The notes under the pieces: model-generated
Databases searched by the model: none
Seen by the model: the letters and a program-made list of their open reading frames with translations, nothing else
Told to the model about the DNA's origin: nothing
Source: Pyricularia pennisetigena
Taxonomy: Eukaryota > Ascomycota > Sordariomycetes > Magnaporthales > Pyriculariaceae
Direction: 5' to 3'
Assembly: GCF_004337985.1 (NCBI RefSeq)
Contig: NC_043741.1
Span: forward strand, 7,995,676 to 8,059,675
Length of the DNA stretch: 64,000 nucleotides
Program-made: the position numbers and the translations under genes
Part shown: positions 63,601-64,000 of the stretch, piece by piece
How positions within the stretch are numbered: the first letter of the stretch is position 1
How the letters are laid out: each line of letters opens with the position of its first letter

Positions 63601-64000
63601 TACTAAATGCATTAAAAGTGAATAACTAATTAAAATCGTTTGAAAATACTAAGTAAAATAAAAAATAAAAGTTTATAAGCCTCACAGAAATGTAATATTA
63701 ACTAAATAATAGTACGTATTTATATAGCCTCCAAATACAGCGAAAGGTTAAAATAAAAACGTAACGCTAATAATATTAAAAAACAAATATATAAATTATA
63801 AAAATAGAGGGTTATATAGCCTCTAAACACAATAATTTTGGATAAAAGCATATAAGGTTATATAGCCTCCGAAAAAAAAATTTAGAATATAATTATATAA
63901 AGTTATAAAGCCTCCAAAATAATAATATAAAATACAATTATATAAAGTTATAAAGCCTCCAAAATAATAATGTAAAATACAATTATATAAAGTTATATAG
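60621..64000. other. Very AT-rich non-coding block, unit 2
   Basis: Copy of 29776-33150 with no recognisable gene. Compared with unit 1 it shows indels and transversions as well as transitions. It ends at the window edge inside the GCCTCC repeats (63715-64000). Confidence 0.55.

Larger units (their letters stand above)
36055..64000. repeat. Large tandem unit, copy 2 (truncated by window end)
   Basis: It starts with TTATATTCTATATACGGTGAC and follows unit 1 block for block to the window edge, which corresponds to about 33150 in unit 1. Many codons that are stops in unit 1 are still CAA, CAG or TGG here and the reverse, so both copies were mutated independently after duplication. Unit 2 often keeps longer open frames (for example 38297-39073, 49426-50268), so it is overall somewhat less damaged. 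Confidence 0.9.

Overview
The window looks like a repeat-rich, probably subtelomeric or accessory region of a filamentous ascomycete. The main evidence is a pervasive signature of repeat-induced point mutation (RIP): CpA and TpG are very scarce, TpA is abundant, CpG is retained, and the stops inside recognisable reading frames sit where CAA, CAG or TGG codons would be expected. No bacterial-type gene organisation, tRNA or rRNA was seen, and almost every protein-coding region is a pseudogene.

Layout. Positions 1-3229 hold older RIP-decayed sequence with one minus-strand decayed reading frame, a TA microsatellite and an unmutated hairpin pair. Positions 3230-5245 are a truncated 2-kb copy of the 'head' of a large unit. 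Positions 5246-36054 are one complete copy of this roughly 30.8-kb unit, and 36055-64000 is a second copy cut by the window edge. The copies align almost end to end at an offset of about 30.85 kb and differ mostly by C/T and G/A transitions.

Unit order, left to right: a 20-bp palindrome and a 42-bp minisatellite; an unrecognised 1.5-kb stretch; a RecQ-type telomere-linked-helicase (TLH) pseudogene on the minus strand; a divergent intergenic region; a very large SNF2-family helicase pseudogene on the plus strand with a lysine/glutamate-rich tail; a coiled-coil ORF; an unrecognised ORF; two short tandem-repeat blocks; a second coiled-coil ORF; a minus-strand gene with six cysteines in Zn2Cys6-like spacing; a 125-bp satellite; and a 3.4-kb very AT-rich block ending in GCCTCC-containing repeats. 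In the first unit this is followed by a G-rich ACGGGT repeat, a purine-rich tract, a 30-nt A run and a much less mutated non-LTR retrotransposon (reverse transcriptase, zinc knuckle, restriction-like endonuclease) on the minus strand that abuts the second unit.

Interpretation. The two helicases are divergently arranged and travel together with conserved small ORFs and satellites in a large tandem unit. This resembles telomere-linked helicase repeats but is much larger and more gene-rich. Whether it is a giant mobile element, a subtelomeric amplicon or an accessory-chromosome repeat cannot be settled from the window. All coordinates of RIP-broken genes are approximate, because starts, introns and ends are obscured.
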